A DNA stretch of 64,000 nucleotides from positions 102,045 to 166,044 of the forward strand of contig JAXGGA010001175.1 of assembly GCA_038373865.1 (NCBI GenBank), given 5' to 3'. How positions within the stretch are numbered: the first letter of the stretch is position 1; every line of letters starts with the position of its first letter. Made by a program: the position numbers and the translations under genes. The notes under the pieces were generated by a model. It was not told the DNA's origin and did no database searches. It saw nothing but the letters and a program-made list of their open reading frames with translations. Positions 44,127-56,445 of this stretch are shown piece by piece. The DNA is from Uloborus plumipes (lineage: Eukaryota > Arthropoda > Arachnida > Araneae > Uloboridae).

Positions 44127-44290
44127 GGCTATTTTACGAAAAAGCAGTCGTGTAGTCCCGCACGTAACGCTCATGTATTTCATTGAAAGGTACTTATTTT
44201 GTTGGTTAAGAAATCACAAACCGGTGTGGGATTTCTTATGTGAAAAAATTGCTCATCACCTTTCCAAAATTGCTACTTCTTAATGAAATA
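44127..44290. repeat. Fragment of the 4185-4419 foldback family
   Basis: GGGCTATTTTACGAAAA, CCCGCACGTAACGCTCATGT and AAATCACAAACCGGTGTGGG match the element at 4.2 kb. The palindrome is incomplete here. Confidence 0.6.
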
Positions 44291-45082
44291 TATGCCCCTC
44301 CCCCTAATAATAACACATCAATATATGGGTGATTCTCCAAAAACCTGGCATTTTCGACTCACAAACTCTATAAAAATAAAAATGCTTAAAAAAATCTAAA
44401 AAAAAATCATACTTACTCTTTGTTAGTAGCTTATTAAGAGAAAAATAGAGGGAATTCACTTTAAGTATGCTACACCCCAAAAAAGGGGGGTCAATTTTTT
44501 CAAACCGAGAGAGTGACAAGAAGCACTAAGCGAGCAAACAAATGAATTTTATCAAGGATTATCAGAAATTTTACAACAATAACAAAGAAATAACTTCAAC
44601 ATGAATGAAAAACTATGTTTATTGTTGACAAACAAAACTAATTTACAACCTCCTTAAACGAACACTGTTTTAAGAGATGCAGCATCCGACAAATTTAATA
44701 TTCATATGAAGAAAGAGATTTACAATCATAAAATAAAGTTCAAATTTTTCTACATGAATACTTTTTTAATAAATGAGACTCCTTTTTAATATTTTTAACT
44801 GATGTTTAGTACATAAATCCATCTATTCTACCGGATGCTTTACCAGTGCTTTAAAAGTAATGCTAGAGTGACATTTTTTTTTTTTTTTTATTTTTGCGCC
44901 AGGAGAGGGACATTTTAATCAAAAAGAGGTTGATATTTCTACTCGGAATTATATAGAAATTAAATAATGGTATTTTTCTTTCTTATCCTCTTAACTCAAT
45001 TACACACTGCAGGCAGAATTATTATTTTTATTTTATTCCGAACAGAAATGTTGGCCAGGAGAGGGACATCGAAAATGTTACA

Positions 45083-45580
45083 TACGAGGTGTGTTCAAGA
45101 AATAACGGGAATTTTTAAATTGCGTGGGTTTGGAGAGTCCGATTGACAATTTTTTTTTTTTGTGTTATGTTGGTAAACATACCCTTAAAATAAAACATAA
45201 AATTGCCAACTGTTTTCATTGCTACTTTTTCGTTGGCAACAGGTAAGGTTAGAGGTGTTTTATTGGTTTGGCGATTTTTGTTGGATGAAAGTAATGAAAC
45301 AAAGAATTTGTGTAAAATTTTGTGTAAAAAATGATATTAAGTGTAACAAAGTTTGTGAAATGTTGATAAAAGCCTATGGGGATTCTGCTATGAGTAAAAA
45401 GAGAGTTTATGAGTGGTATAAGCGTTTTCAAGATGGCCGTGAAGACGTTGAAGATGATGAACGCACTGGACGCTCGAGCACAGCAACAACTGATGAAATC
45501 GTGGAAAAAGTGAACGAAATGGTTATGAACGATCGCCGAATCACAATCAGAGAAGTTGCTGATGATGTTATACCTCATTT
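45083..45580 (+). mobile_element. mariner element, 3' truncated
   Basis: TACGAGGTGTGTTCAAGA at 45083 is a mariner-type 5' terminal repeat, followed by a leader and the N-terminal half of a transposase. Sequence after about 45575 returns to the host element, and no matching right-hand terminal repeat is present. Confidence 0.7.
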
Positions 45581-45653
45581 TGAACTAAGGAATAATAATA
45601 CGAACAGCAGACACATTCTATCGACAAAATACTCTATGAGTCCAAAGAAGTGA
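45285..45653 (+). pseudogene. mariner transposase, N-terminal DNA-binding half only
   Basis: The frame opens MKVMKQRICVKF and shows the mariner helix-turn-helix pair: CNKVCEMLIKAYGDSAMS with KKRVYEWYKRFQDGRED, then the linker DDERTGRSSTATTDE and the second helix-turn-helix VNEMVMNDRRITIREVADD. Everything after VADD, including the whole DD34D catalytic domain, is missing. The last 28 codons read into flanking DNA. The upstream ATG at 45219 adds 22 residues not typical of the family, so the start is placed at 45285. It could bind mariner ends but not cut. Confidence 0.8.
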
Positions 45654-46121
45654 TGAGAATAAACAGTGTTATAGTACTGCAGATTCAAAATTCCTTCTTT
45701 TTGCCTTTAATAATTGAACCAATTTGTAGGCCAGGAGAGGGACATGCAATCTGGGGACAAACTTCAAAATGCTGTACCTGATCATATAATCATTTAAATA
45801 AGCTAAAACAACACTATATTACACTCATAACTATACATAATTCAACACTGCAAGTGGAATTTGTGCAATGTTCACGTAAAATTTTAAAATAATTTATTTA
45901 CATGTTAGAAACAGGGTGGGACACCCAAAAAAGGTGACTTTTTGGCTATTCAAAAATTTTTGTAGAAAAAAATAAATGAAAAATTGCTTTAATATGAATT
46001 GAATAACATCAGAATAAGTATTTCTAACAATTAAAAAATAAAAAAACTTTCTAGGTCAAATACTTTTTGTGCTGTCCTACGGGGACATCATATTGCTCGG
46101 ATTTTGGAGAATCACCCATAT

Positions 46122-48572
46122 AATGGATTACGTGTATTTATTTAGATATAATACAATCTTATAATTGAAAGTATTGCGGTATTAACGATCTCAGAAATTT
46201 CAATTTTATCTAGTGTAAGTTCCGACCTCAAGGGAGGGTCTACAGCCCCCTTGCCCCCCCCCGCCTCTGTGTATATATATTTCTATGTATGAGAATATTC
46301 GTTTAAATGTTTGCTTTTGCTTAGAATTTTCAAACTATTTTAGAGCGGTAATTATGCGGAAACCTGGACGTGGACATTCCCTGATGGTAATTAGTCTATC
46401 ATTCTAAATTTCTCAGAAGAGATAATGTCTTGCCGTGTATAATGAAATAGTGACGCATGTACTGAAACAACTTTGTCAGTTATAACACAGTGGTTTCTTT
46501 GTATTAAAGCGATTAAGGTTGTTGAAATTGCTAGTTCTGGAAGAAAATGAAGATACTCCAGCTGATTCCCAAGAATTGGTCATGCTTTTACACGCGTGTG
46601 ACATTAAATCAAGATTTATTTAGAGATTTCATTTTGATGAAACGTTTTTTTTCCAATTACATTTGGTATTCTAGTTCAACGCTCATAACGAGAGCAAAAG
46701 TACCACAATATTTATTTGCAATTACCAAGTGCTCGTACAGCGCAAGAGTCATGAAAAAAATCATACAAACTCATATATACGAACTCATATTTTTTTCGCT
46801 TTTCATTTCTGTAGACTATGGAAGTTGGCTATTTTTTTAACTGTTATTGTATTTTGGGTTTTCGTTGTGCGATAAGAATTTATGACCTAAGAAATAGTTA
46901 TTTTCATTCCTGGCTTCGAACACTGTTTTGAAGTTTTTCTTGCACATCATTAGTCATTGATTAAGTTAATGGTTTTTCAGCTTGAAATTTATCATGTCAT
47001 GTAAATGAATTTATGTAATTTAATTATTTTCTTATTCTTATTTAGATTGAGTTTCAGCAACAATATCATATGAAACACTGCATATGTGACAACATAATCG
47101 CGCCAATAAATGGATAATTTTAAAATGCTTCTATACATTAGAATATGTTGTTTCACAAACACTACTTTACGTGTTTTCAGGATTTAAGAGTCATCAACTT
47201 TTGGTTAATTTTAGAATGTTAAAGAATTTTTCCAGAAAAATAATTAACTTAGCTGGAAGTCAATAGAAATTTTATTAAACACATAAAGTATTGCCAACTT
47301 CAAGTGCAGTTTTCTTGTTTAAAATTGAGTTATACTCTCATAGACTTAGCATTGTACCAACCAATCATTTCCTATTTCCTAGTCCGGTTCTTGTTAAATC
47401 AGGGTTCGTTCTAAGCAAGTTCGACTGCATTAATGCAATTACAAAATAAGTTCAATGTCGGTGCTCTGAAGTTACCAAGAGAAACTCCTCTTTCAATCTA
47501 AAGAAATATGAACGTAAGGGATTAAAGTCAGATTCCAGTTTAGTTTCATTCTGATCCCGACATTCTTAATTCGACACTCCCGACGCATACATCTTATTGT
47601 ATCTATAATTAAGGCTTTAAAATAAGTAATTAAATATTCCAATGATTTTATATCGATCGGTAAAGTGTTAAATATTTTCTGTAAAATATCAAAGTGCTCT
47701 AGTATATTATGTAGCGACAGAATTAAAAAAGGGTTAGAAACATTGCTGTAAGTCACAATGGTGACGTAACGTCTTGCAGTTCAGAATCTCGACTGTTATG
47801 TAAGATTCAATTAACGTCAGCAAAATTTTGCTGATATCTAAATATCTAAAGACGTTGTTGTTGAAAATGCTTAGTTGTGACTCAAGTGTGTGAAAGTTAG
47901 TCCAGTACACCATCGACTCTTTACAATATTTACATTAAAGAATTGATATCAAAATGTGTGCCAGATGATTTTAAAATGTTTTAAACATTGCAAATAAAAT
48001 AGTAGGTTTCATTAGTCAAGTTTGTTACAATCGTACTTATTTGAGTAAACTTAACTTACGAAGATATTAAGAGAATTTAAGTATCACTTCTGCGCATTGA
48101 ATGCCTACTGCAAAAAGAACTATTGGAACTTCAAAAACTAGTTTCGATGCTTTCGGAAAAGGGGAATCTATTCAAAATATTGTTGCACAGTCTGAATCTT
48201 ATTTGGAAACTCATGTCGTTAACAAACATAGACAATTGCAAAACTTTATTAGTTAAACTACTGGAGCTGATGTGTCACACGTCAAATTTCTTATAGAGGA
48301 TAAGTAACAACGCGGGTCCTAATCACAGCAGTACGACACAGCCAGGTTAGGTTACCCAAACTATAGGATTCATCCAAAAACGGATTTGTAAAAAAACAAA
48401 CATGACGGCCTTAATCAAACACGACAACTCAGAAATACTACAATTGATTATAATAAAAAATGAATTGAAAATTGTCGCAGCTTAGTTACCAAGATTTAAT
48501 ACTATTTAAATGCTTTAAAGGAAGATTTCAATTATTAAATTTAATGAAGAAGTAAAAAACTGAACAATAAAC
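46122..48572. other. No gene seen; AT-rich spacer
   Basis: Contains a short poly-C run (46254-46262). Frames of 87-97 codons have no recognisable domains. No repeat family was recognised. Confidence 0.5.
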
Positions 48573-48576
48573 TTAA

Positions 48577-49952
48577 GAGCAAGAATCTGAGAAACTGTCA
48601 CGCCTAGCATTATGAGGTGATTCATGACCTCTCAGATTTTTTTCCAAAAAATTACCAAATGTTTATTATCTTATTGAAAGACCAAATCCAGAATGTTTTG
48701 TTCTAAAGTTGAGTTGTTTAGTTTTTATGGAACCCTAAAGTCGAAGGTGCGGCATCAAAAATTAAGCAGATTTTCAAGACATGGAAATTGCTCTGAGCCA
48801 AAACTCTTACCAGGAACTGTTTAAATCCAATTTTCTTTTTGTATATTGAATATAGAAGGTTCAAATTTTACAAAATGAATGTTAAATTTGAGGTAAGTTG
48901 TTGCCGTAAGGTCAGTGAAGGCCCTTAAAACAAGGCATTTTTGACGTTTTTTAGAGTTTTTGAGGTCCAGAAACAGCTTGTACATTTCAGTTGCCACGGT
49001 AAAAGTAGTGTCGTTTGAAAGACCAGTGTAAGCACTTTAAAATAATGTATACGAGTAAATAACCGAGGAAAGTTCAACGTGCTTTTAGTTGCGTAAGGCC
49101 GAAATATGAAAAATGTCATATTTTACCGATATTCAAACGGTCATAACTTCCTCTGCCAACAACATATTGAAATATTTTTTCTGCTAATGTCATTCTCTAT
49201 TCTTCGTCTTACCAGAACAGTTAAGTCCTTTGAGGTGAAATGCTTAAAAGTTTTTTACAAAAAATGCACAGGAAAAAATACATTTTTTGTCAAAAAATTT
49301 TTAACATTTCGCCTCAAAGGACTCAACTGCTCTGTTAAGATAAAGAATAGAGTATAACATTGGCAAAAAAAATATTTCAATAAGTTGTTGGCAGAGGAAG
49401 TTATGACCGTTTGAATATCGGTAAAATATGACATTTTTCATATTTCGGCCTTACGCAACTAAAAGCACGTTGAACTTTCCTCGGTTATTTATACATTATT
49501 TTAAAGTGCTTACACTGGTCTTTCAAACGACACTACTTTTGCCGTGGCAACTGAAATGTACAAGCTGTTTTTGGACCTCAAAAATGCTGAAAAACGTCAA
49601 AAATGCCTTGTTTTGAGGGCCTTCACTGACTTTACGGCAACAACTTACCTCAAATTTAACATTCATTTTGTAAAGTTTGAACCTTCTATATTCCATATAC
49701 AAAAAGAAAATTGGAGTTAAACAGTTCCTGGTAAGAGTTTTGGCGCACGGCAACTTCCATGTCTTGAAAATCCGCTTAATTTTTGATGTCGCACCTTCAA
49801 GTTTGGGGATCCATAAAAACTAAACAACTCAACTTTAGAACAAAACATTCTGGATTTGGTCTTTCAATAAGATAATAAACATTTGGTAATTTTTTGGAAA
49901 AAATCTGAGAGGTCATGAATCACAGGCGTGACACTCTCTCAGATTCTTGCTC
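48577..49952. mobile_element. 1.38-kb palindromic (foldback) element flanked by TTAA
   Basis: The sequence from GAGCAAGAATCTGAG (48577) is mirrored almost base for base by the sequence ending CTCAGATTCTTGCTC (49952). Arms are about 680 bp around a centre near 49265. TTAA abuts both ends (48573-48576 and 49953-49956). Arm identity looks above 90% with a few small indels. The ends do not start with the CCC typical of piggyBac, so the class is open. Each arm carries the same small frame (64 codons on minus at 48925-49119, 62 codons on plus at 49428-49616) without a domain. A transcript through it would form a long RNA hairpin. Confidence 0.85.
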
Positions 49953-49956
49953 TTAA

Positions 49957-50577
49957 TACGTGTCCATTTCTAGGGCAATATTTATTCTGGCACATCATCA
50001 AAAGCTGACGGATTTATCAACAATTACTGCACGGGTAATGTTTTAACTGCAAGTAAAATGATGCATTTGTAGTTATTTGTGAAATCAAAAAAAAGGGGGG
50101 GGGGGCTACTGAGTCTTGAAGAACTCCGAAACATAGTTTCTAACTAAAACAACTTCTGTCTTCCGCTCTCTCCTTAACACACTGGTCACCAAGGGAGTTA
50201 CTAGTGCAAATAGTTGTTACATCAATGACCAGATAATACGTGATCAAAGGAGCACATTTAATTCTGAGCTATCATTTAGTGTTGCCGATCGTATTACTTG
50301 GACATTTCATTCTTTAAAGTGTTTAGCTTTAGTCTCATAGCACGACGGCAAAGAGAACCCTTCGGTGAGTGTGATAAGATTATCCTATTAACCAACGGAG
50401 GTGATAAGAGGCGATGCTATATACGTAAGCTAGACAAAGCGAACTAAGGGATTGCACAGAACCCTGCTTGTAGTGGAATTTTGTGGCCGTTTCTAAGAAT
50501 CCAGTTTGCCGAACCTTATCCTCCAATCATATCATAAAAGAATTGACATTTGTTACACTCTCTCTAGATCTAGCAAT
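49957..50577. other. No gene; small GATA-motif cluster
   Basis: About 50370-50420 contains GATAAGATTATC and GTGATAAGAGG, three GATA-type sites within 50 bp. A poly-G run lies near 50096-50105. Otherwise featureless. Confidence 0.4.
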
Positions 50578-50581
50578 TTAA

Positions 50582-51140
50582 TCCTCGTGGGTTCCTTGGG
50601 GTCATATGTGACCCCTATGCAATTTCTGTATAATATATCTTGTTAATCAACCATTTGGTTTTAATGGCATGTTGTGGCTTTTATTCTTCTAGTTTTCTAT
50701 TCAAAATAATGCTATTATTGTGTTTTATTTTTCCCGAATTGCATTGTTTGCACACAAGACCCTTAGGGTCACTTCCCCAGAATGCAAAAAAGAGGACGTT
50801 GCAACTTTTGTCCAAGAGAATTGGACAGAAAATACATCGTAAAATGTCATAAGTGTTTGAAATTCACTTGCAAAAATCATGTTTTTTCAGGTCTGTAACA
50901 ATTGTAAATAAATCTACAGTTATTGTAAGTTTTGCTCTAAAATTTTAATTCTTAATGCATAAACTAAATTTTACTTTGATAGTGTCTTTTTATTTTTATT
51001 TTTTTAGCATAAAAAGTGTGTGAACTTAAATAATGCATGTAACATTCAATAATCATAATAAATTAATTAAAGGAAGCATTGGGGTCGTTTATGACCCCAA
51101 GGGTCTTGAGTGTAACTGAAATGGGAGGGACACACGAGGG
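50582..51140 (+). mobile_element. piggyBac element, 559-bp deletion derivative
   Basis: TTAA (50578-50581) precedes TCCTCGTGGG, and the inverse-type CACGAGGG precedes TTAA (51141-51144). Subterminal sequence on both sides has TTGGGGTCAT..TGACCCC words. The interior keeps the last codons of a piggyBac transposase, so this is a deletion derivative of an autonomous element. Confidence 0.85.
50767..50898 (+). pseudogene. piggyBac transposase C-terminal cysteine-rich domain
   Basis: From ATG 50782 the frame reads RGRCNFCPRELDRKYIVKC then HKCLKFTCKNHVF and stops at 50896-50898. The C-x2-C ... C-x2-C ... C-x3-H arrangement is the zinc-binding, end-recognising domain found at the very C-terminus of piggyBac transposases. 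The DDD catalytic core and N-terminus are absent, and the frame is closed upstream by a TAG at 50764. The 70-codon open frame 50640-50852 is in a different register and is not the gene. TTAA-flanked ends around it support the call. Confidence 0.85.
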
Positions 51141-51144
51141 TTAA

Positions 51145-53978
51145 AGTATTTGCAACCATTTGTTTTTAACATACTAATTTAATGGGAAACAATGTTGAGG
51201 CACCCAATAGCACTTAGCACCACAAAAACCTTCCAATTTGCTATGATTTTGAAAAGACCAAAATTGTTTACTATTATAAGTCCCAAAATGGCAAACCTTC
51301 ATTATGAAGACCATTTAAAAGATTTCAACCAGGAAATCAATCGAATAACGTTGAAAGAAAGAAATAATAAGTAAATAGGTAGCAATCAAAAGAGCATTTC
51401 GAGACAGATTTTTGACGCAAAATTATTTGTCCTCGTCAGCCGGTTTCGAAATATAAAGTCCTAAAATCTGAGGGACTTTCAAGAAAAACACCGAAATTAA
51501 TCACGCAATTTCAGCGTCTGCTTGCTCAAGACGTTTATGTGCAAATCATGTGAAAATTTTCTTTTAAAATAACTAAATTTAGAGACTTTTCTCACAAATT
51601 TTGGCTGACTTTAAAACCTCATATTTTGATAATGAGGTCACGAGAGCAAATAATTTATGTTTTCAGAAACATGCTTTACAATGTTCCTTTGATTACTAAT
51701 TCTTTAATTTTATTTTATTGTTGCAGTATTACACTATCGTATGGTATCCTGGTAAGAACATTTGGTAATACCGTTAAAAATGTTCAATATTTCACCGAGA
51801 TATATAGGTTAAGTGAAGCAAAATTTATCTGCAGCCATCTTATTGGTGATGTCTCGTCAGTAATACGGTTGTAGCTAAATTTTGCAAGATTTAACCAATT
51901 TTTCGGTGGAGTATTGAACATTATTTTGATGTGTGTATAGATGTTGATGTTTTGGCAGGAAAAAGAGGTGCAAATGAAGCTTAAATTTTATATTTTTTTG
52001 TGTATTGTGTTGTGTTCAATAAATCTTTCTTTTTTACAGATAGTATTGAGAAATATGTTTTCGGAATGATTTGTTTTGATTTCTTAAAATTTAAATTTTG
52101 GAAAAAAAAATTAATCAATGTTGCAATTTATAGCCGATCTAAGAATTTTTCCTTTTAAGCATATAAAATATTTTAAAAATATCACATGGTCTGTTAATTT
52201 ATTGGCAAGAAGTTTTAAATGTAATTTTAACATTTTTCTATTTGCCCCAATAAATTTCCTTTATAAAAGTAGTGCAAATCTCAACATTAAAGATCGAAAA
52301 GAAAGTGATGCTTATAAGCCAGAAAACATGGTGCATTAAAAATCATGTATTTTTCCGACTCCAAAAATTCAATCTTGGCATACCTTACTCTTTAAAGTAA
52401 TTTATGCAGAATTTTTCAGTCATATGAAATCTTTCATCGTAAAAGTTAATATCAAAAGACAGAACAATCCAATGCATTTCTGTTTCAGTAGCAAACGTTT
52501 TAAAAGGCAGAAATCACTCATTTTCTCCACAATATTTTTATCCGAAAAATTTATGCATAGCATTGTACGTGTATCGTCCCATTGTACGTTCTCTAGAATA
52601 ATCTCTTTCTTATTTATTACCGTTTTACATTTTCCCGAATAACAATAATGCAAATATCTGCAGAGAAATTCTTTGTTGCAGCCAAAATAGCATAAAACAG
52701 AGCAAAATACGAAAGGGTGGAAGAGGGGGGAAAAAATTCGAAATTCGAGCGCATAAATATGCCAGAAGACGAAAATGAGATGCAATAACAAACGTAGTAG
52801 ATAGCATTCTGAAAATTCTACTGCAGTTTAAATAAGCGAAAAAAGAAGAAGGAAAAGAACAGCAAACGATAAAGTGGAAAATAAAACATTATTTTTGCTT
52901 TCTTATAACCCGGTAAAACTCTTAAACAACAAGAATAAAATAAAAGGCCGAAAACCAAATGATACAAAACAAAAAACTTCTTTTCTCAAATCTGCTAGCT
53001 CTATGTTTGCAGATATTAAACTTTATTGGCTTTCTAAGAAAGATTTAAGGCCGTAATTTAAAGCGTCAAGCTCAAACAAAAGTGTGCTTGCGTATAAAAG
53101 CCGTAAAAGAAATTTATGGATCACAACACTTATTGATCGGGAAGCTATGCAAATTAATGTCAAGTCAAACGCTACGTCATTGGCTCTAGCTCCGCCCTCT
53201 TATTTCTTCCCTCGTCTTCTCGAGAGTTGTGCTTTTAATATTTATTTTCTTGACTCTTTACAGGCAGTTCGGAAACCTATTAAAAGCATTAATTTATCAA
53301 TTTGTTTTCCGAAGGGAATGCTTAAAAGGTGCCAAAAATGCATTTAATGACACTTTTTTTCGTTATTATTTAAAACTGCGATTACGCCTGCCGTAAAAGC
53401 CGGACGTAATTACAGACTTTAATCTTGTTGCGAAACAGAAAGTTTTTACCTCGCTTTTATTACTGAGATACATTTTTCGCAAAGTTTTCTTTTCCATATG
53501 TTTACCGTTTTTAGCTAATGATAAAAGAAAGAGTAAAACGTAATTACAAGCACACATGTGTGTCTCAAAACCAACAAAGCTTTAATCGAAAACTGGGGAA
53601 ATTCTTTAGACGCCAATAGCTGGTAGAGATACTTTCAATAGTAGCAAGACATACCCATCCTCTCAAAAGCAATGGCGTACCCAGATCTAAAGGCCACAAA
53701 ACCTATCCAAAGTGACAGAGCCTCCTTCCCCTAAAAGAGAATATAATACCCCTTAAATTTCAGAGTGGCTATCTGCGCCCCCACTCCCGCCAGTTTGACA
53801 CCTGTGTATTAGCCACTTTGTCTATGCAAAGTATGAAATACTTTTAACTTGTTAAATAATAATCAATATCCTTGACTTAATTCAAAGCTGAAAATTAAAT
53901 TTTTAAATTGCATGTAAGTAATGTTTTTTATTTCATTAATAAATATTGAGCAATTTTTGATTCTTGATCTAAAAATAC
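51145..53978. other. No gene; one candidate conserved noncoding block at 53.08-53.42 kb
   Basis: Mostly AT-rich. About 53080-53420 is more complex and holds a POU-homeodomain composite site ATGCAAATTAAT (53147-53158), GCATTAATTTATCAAT and CGTAATTACAGAC. Frames of 60-123 codons lack domains. Regulatory function is an inference. Confidence 0.35.
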
Positions 53979-53980
53979 TA

Positions 53981-54264
53981 CACTATTAAAACTACAGGTT
54001 GCATGTGGCACCTTCAAGGGCAAAACGTTAGAGCACCAGCGCAACTCCTAAAGGGCTCTACTCGACTCCCTATGAAAGTGCCATATGGAGTCATGTGGCT
54101 TGGCAACCACTGGGGGACCCATGGTTCCCTAAAGGTGCCATAGGGAGCCTAATATCACTTTCAAGGGTGCCGTAGGGAGTCACGTGGTACCCTTAAGGGG
54201 TTCGCGCTGGTGCTACAACTTTTCACCCTTAAAGTGCCACATGCTACTTGTAGTTTTAACAGTG
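53981..54264. mobile_element. 284-bp MITE, Tc1/mariner-type target
   Basis: The ends CACTATTAAAACTACA and, inverted, CACTGTTAAAACTACA match at 15 of 16. TA flanks both (53979-53980 and 54265-54266). The arms continue with GCATGTGGCAC. The interior repeats GGTGCCATAGGGAG / GTGCCATATGGAGTC in both orientations. Confidence 0.8.
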
Positions 54265-54266
54265 TA

Positions 54267-56035
54267 TTTTGGAAGGTAATTGGAGCACAGTGGGACAGCG
54301 TCTCTCTGTTCCTTCAATATTTCCCACCATAAAGTAAACAAATTTTAGATCATTGCAAAATGAATATTTAATACACATAGGCTTTTGCAAGGTTTCGTTT
54401 AAATTTTTAATTGCATTTACGTACTTTCAAGAGTATACTTTGAAGTCTATTCACTAGCTGATGCTATTACATTGAAACAGTCGAAAGCGTTTTACAAAAA
54501 GCTTTTTCTTTGGGAAAAAACGAATCGAGACAAAGTCATCATTTAAGTTCAGCAATATGTTTTAGCTAACAGATTTAATAAAGTTTTCTTAAATAATTAA
54601 ATTCATGACTAACAACGAATCGTGCAAAGATACACATTGAAAGAAGCGATACAGGGGAGCATTTTAAGAGTTCAATAGTCATACATTTAAACATTGTTTT
54701 TTTCGGCTTTCAATTATTTGATTCTCGGTAAATTAATAGAAAACAAGATAGAACCGAATAAATGTAACATTTAAACTGTGCAAAGTAACAAAAATCTACA
54801 TTTTAAATAATAAAATCATGCTTACGTACCTAAGAAACATTTATGTTAAAGGTTCTGATGATGTTTTACTTTAAAATATCACTGCATCACTTCATGAAAT
54901 ACGTTTTTGAAATAAAGTTCTAATGCATGTATTATTTAATGTAAAGTAGAATCACAAAATTTTAAACACCAAATAAAAAGTTAAAGTCACAACAATAACA
55001 AATTTACTTTACTAAGAATTGTTTAGAACGAACTGCGTAGTACTAAACAAAGTTCATTGCTGTTGCCATCGTAAAAAGCCAATCTTGCAAGAAAGATGTC
55101 TAATCTTAAAATGTTCAACTTGGACATACTACTGTAGTAAATAAATTTAAAGGCAAAGGAAAGCGTTAAACATTTTTTGTGCTCTTGTACATTTTTAGCA
55201 TTAGTGAAGGACTGACTGACCAGTAATTTGCATCAATCAAGTGTTTTCGTATGGTTCTTGGCTGAAGAAGAAAAGCTGAGCGTTTTGTCCTTCATCGTAA
55301 AATAAAGGCAGGTGAGTAGTTTAAATTGTCAATTTTACAAAGAACGTGTGTGATCGTATTAAAACAGCTTTAGAGTTTTATAAACCCTGTTTGTTTTAAA
55401 ATTATCAGTTTTGCATTAAAAGTTTAAAACCAGCATCGAATTGACTAAACTGGTAGTACGAAAAGGAACTGCTGTACTAAACGTCATGATCAAGTCTCAT
55501 GTTTCAGATTTTTGTCCGTTGCATGAAACTGCATTGACATAAAAGTAGCTCCCCCCCTATCTCCTTCCAAAATATCTAAATTTTTTCAGGTCTCAAAACA
55601 TTTGTTTGCTTCTTTCTTTGAATGTATGTTTTTAAAGTCTGGGTTTGGAACAACATTTAATGGACGTGAATAGAAAAGTTTAAGTACTTTAATAACGTTT
55701 CATAATTGCATTTCAAAAATTTCTCTGTAGCTGGCTTAAAAATATTTTTTTTTAGTTAGCTGCTTATCACCATACCACTCCGAGCGCAATTGTTTATTTA
55801 TTAGTACTGCCGGCCCCTATTTCTAAGGGATACTAGTTACGCTATAAAAAATACGTTCTTTATTTCAAGTTAATACTCAATGACGGTGAAAATTTCAATA
55901 TTTTTACATTGGGCAGCAGTTAAGATGGGACTCCCCCCCCCCCGAAGTATTATTTTTTTATTATAAAAAATGCGAATTTAATGTAAATTGGGTTTAAATC
56001 ACCTTTTATTTTCGTGAGGTTCCCCCCACCCCCAC
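54267..56035. other. No gene seen; AT-rich spacer
   Basis: No domain or repeat family. A strong 5' splice-site-like word GCAG|GTGAGTAG at 55308-55319 could end a short noncoding exon, but no matching transcript structure is visible. Poly-C runs lie near 55550 and 55927. Confidence 0.45.
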
Positions 56036-56081
56036 CTATAATTACAAATAACAACACACACGCAGTCATTTGACAATAGCA

Positions 56082-56309
56082 CCGTAAAGTCGGGTTACTT
56101 GGACCCACAAGGAGGTTACTTGAGCCCACAGTAAAATGATAAAATCTGGGTTTGGTACTAGCATTAGAGACTGCAGAGTGCTTCTACATAGGAGAGAAAC
56201 GAGGAACTACGTGCAAGTCTTCAACTAATAAGTACCAAACCTAGATTTTATCATTTTATTGTAATGTGCTCAAGTAACCCCTTAGGGTCCAAGTAACCCG
56301 ACTTTACGG
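56082..56309. mobile_element. 228-bp foldback MITE with empty site preserved in the other arm
   Basis: CCGTAAAGTCGGGTTACTTG runs inward from 56082 and its inverse ends at 56309. Arms of about 78 bp match nearly throughout. The flanks TAG-CA and CA-TTTGAAAG compare with the uninterrupted TAGCATTTGAAAG (read inverted) at 58002-58020. This fixes the insertion point and a 2-bp CA duplication. The CCGTAAA start is shared with the pogo-type element at 10032. Confidence 0.9.
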
Positions 56310-56445
56310 CATTTGAAAGAAAACGTAATAGATATATTTAAATCAACCCATGAATTAATTTTTCATATTCTTGATCGTTTCAAAAAGACAATGCTAGGAA
56401 GAATTTTAAAACAATAAGTGAAATAATAATAATATATAATAAAAC

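Larger units (their letters stand above)
44325..46119. mobile_element. Terminal-inverted-repeat element, 1.8 kb, hosting a mariner
   Basis: The ends ATGGGTGATTCTCCAAAA and its exact inverse are each flanked by AT-rich ATAT. The word GGCCAGGAGAGGGACAT (or GCGCCAGGAGAGGGACATT) appears at 44898, 45053 and 45729. No own transposase was recognised. A 3'-truncated mariner (from 45083) sits inside. Superfamily unassigned. Confidence 0.7.

Noticed and set aside
51626..51874. A micro-exon (TTGCAG acceptor, ~25 bp, GGTAAGA donor) near 51726-51755
   Set aside because: Both splice words are common in AT-rich DNA and no partner exons or coding homology were found.
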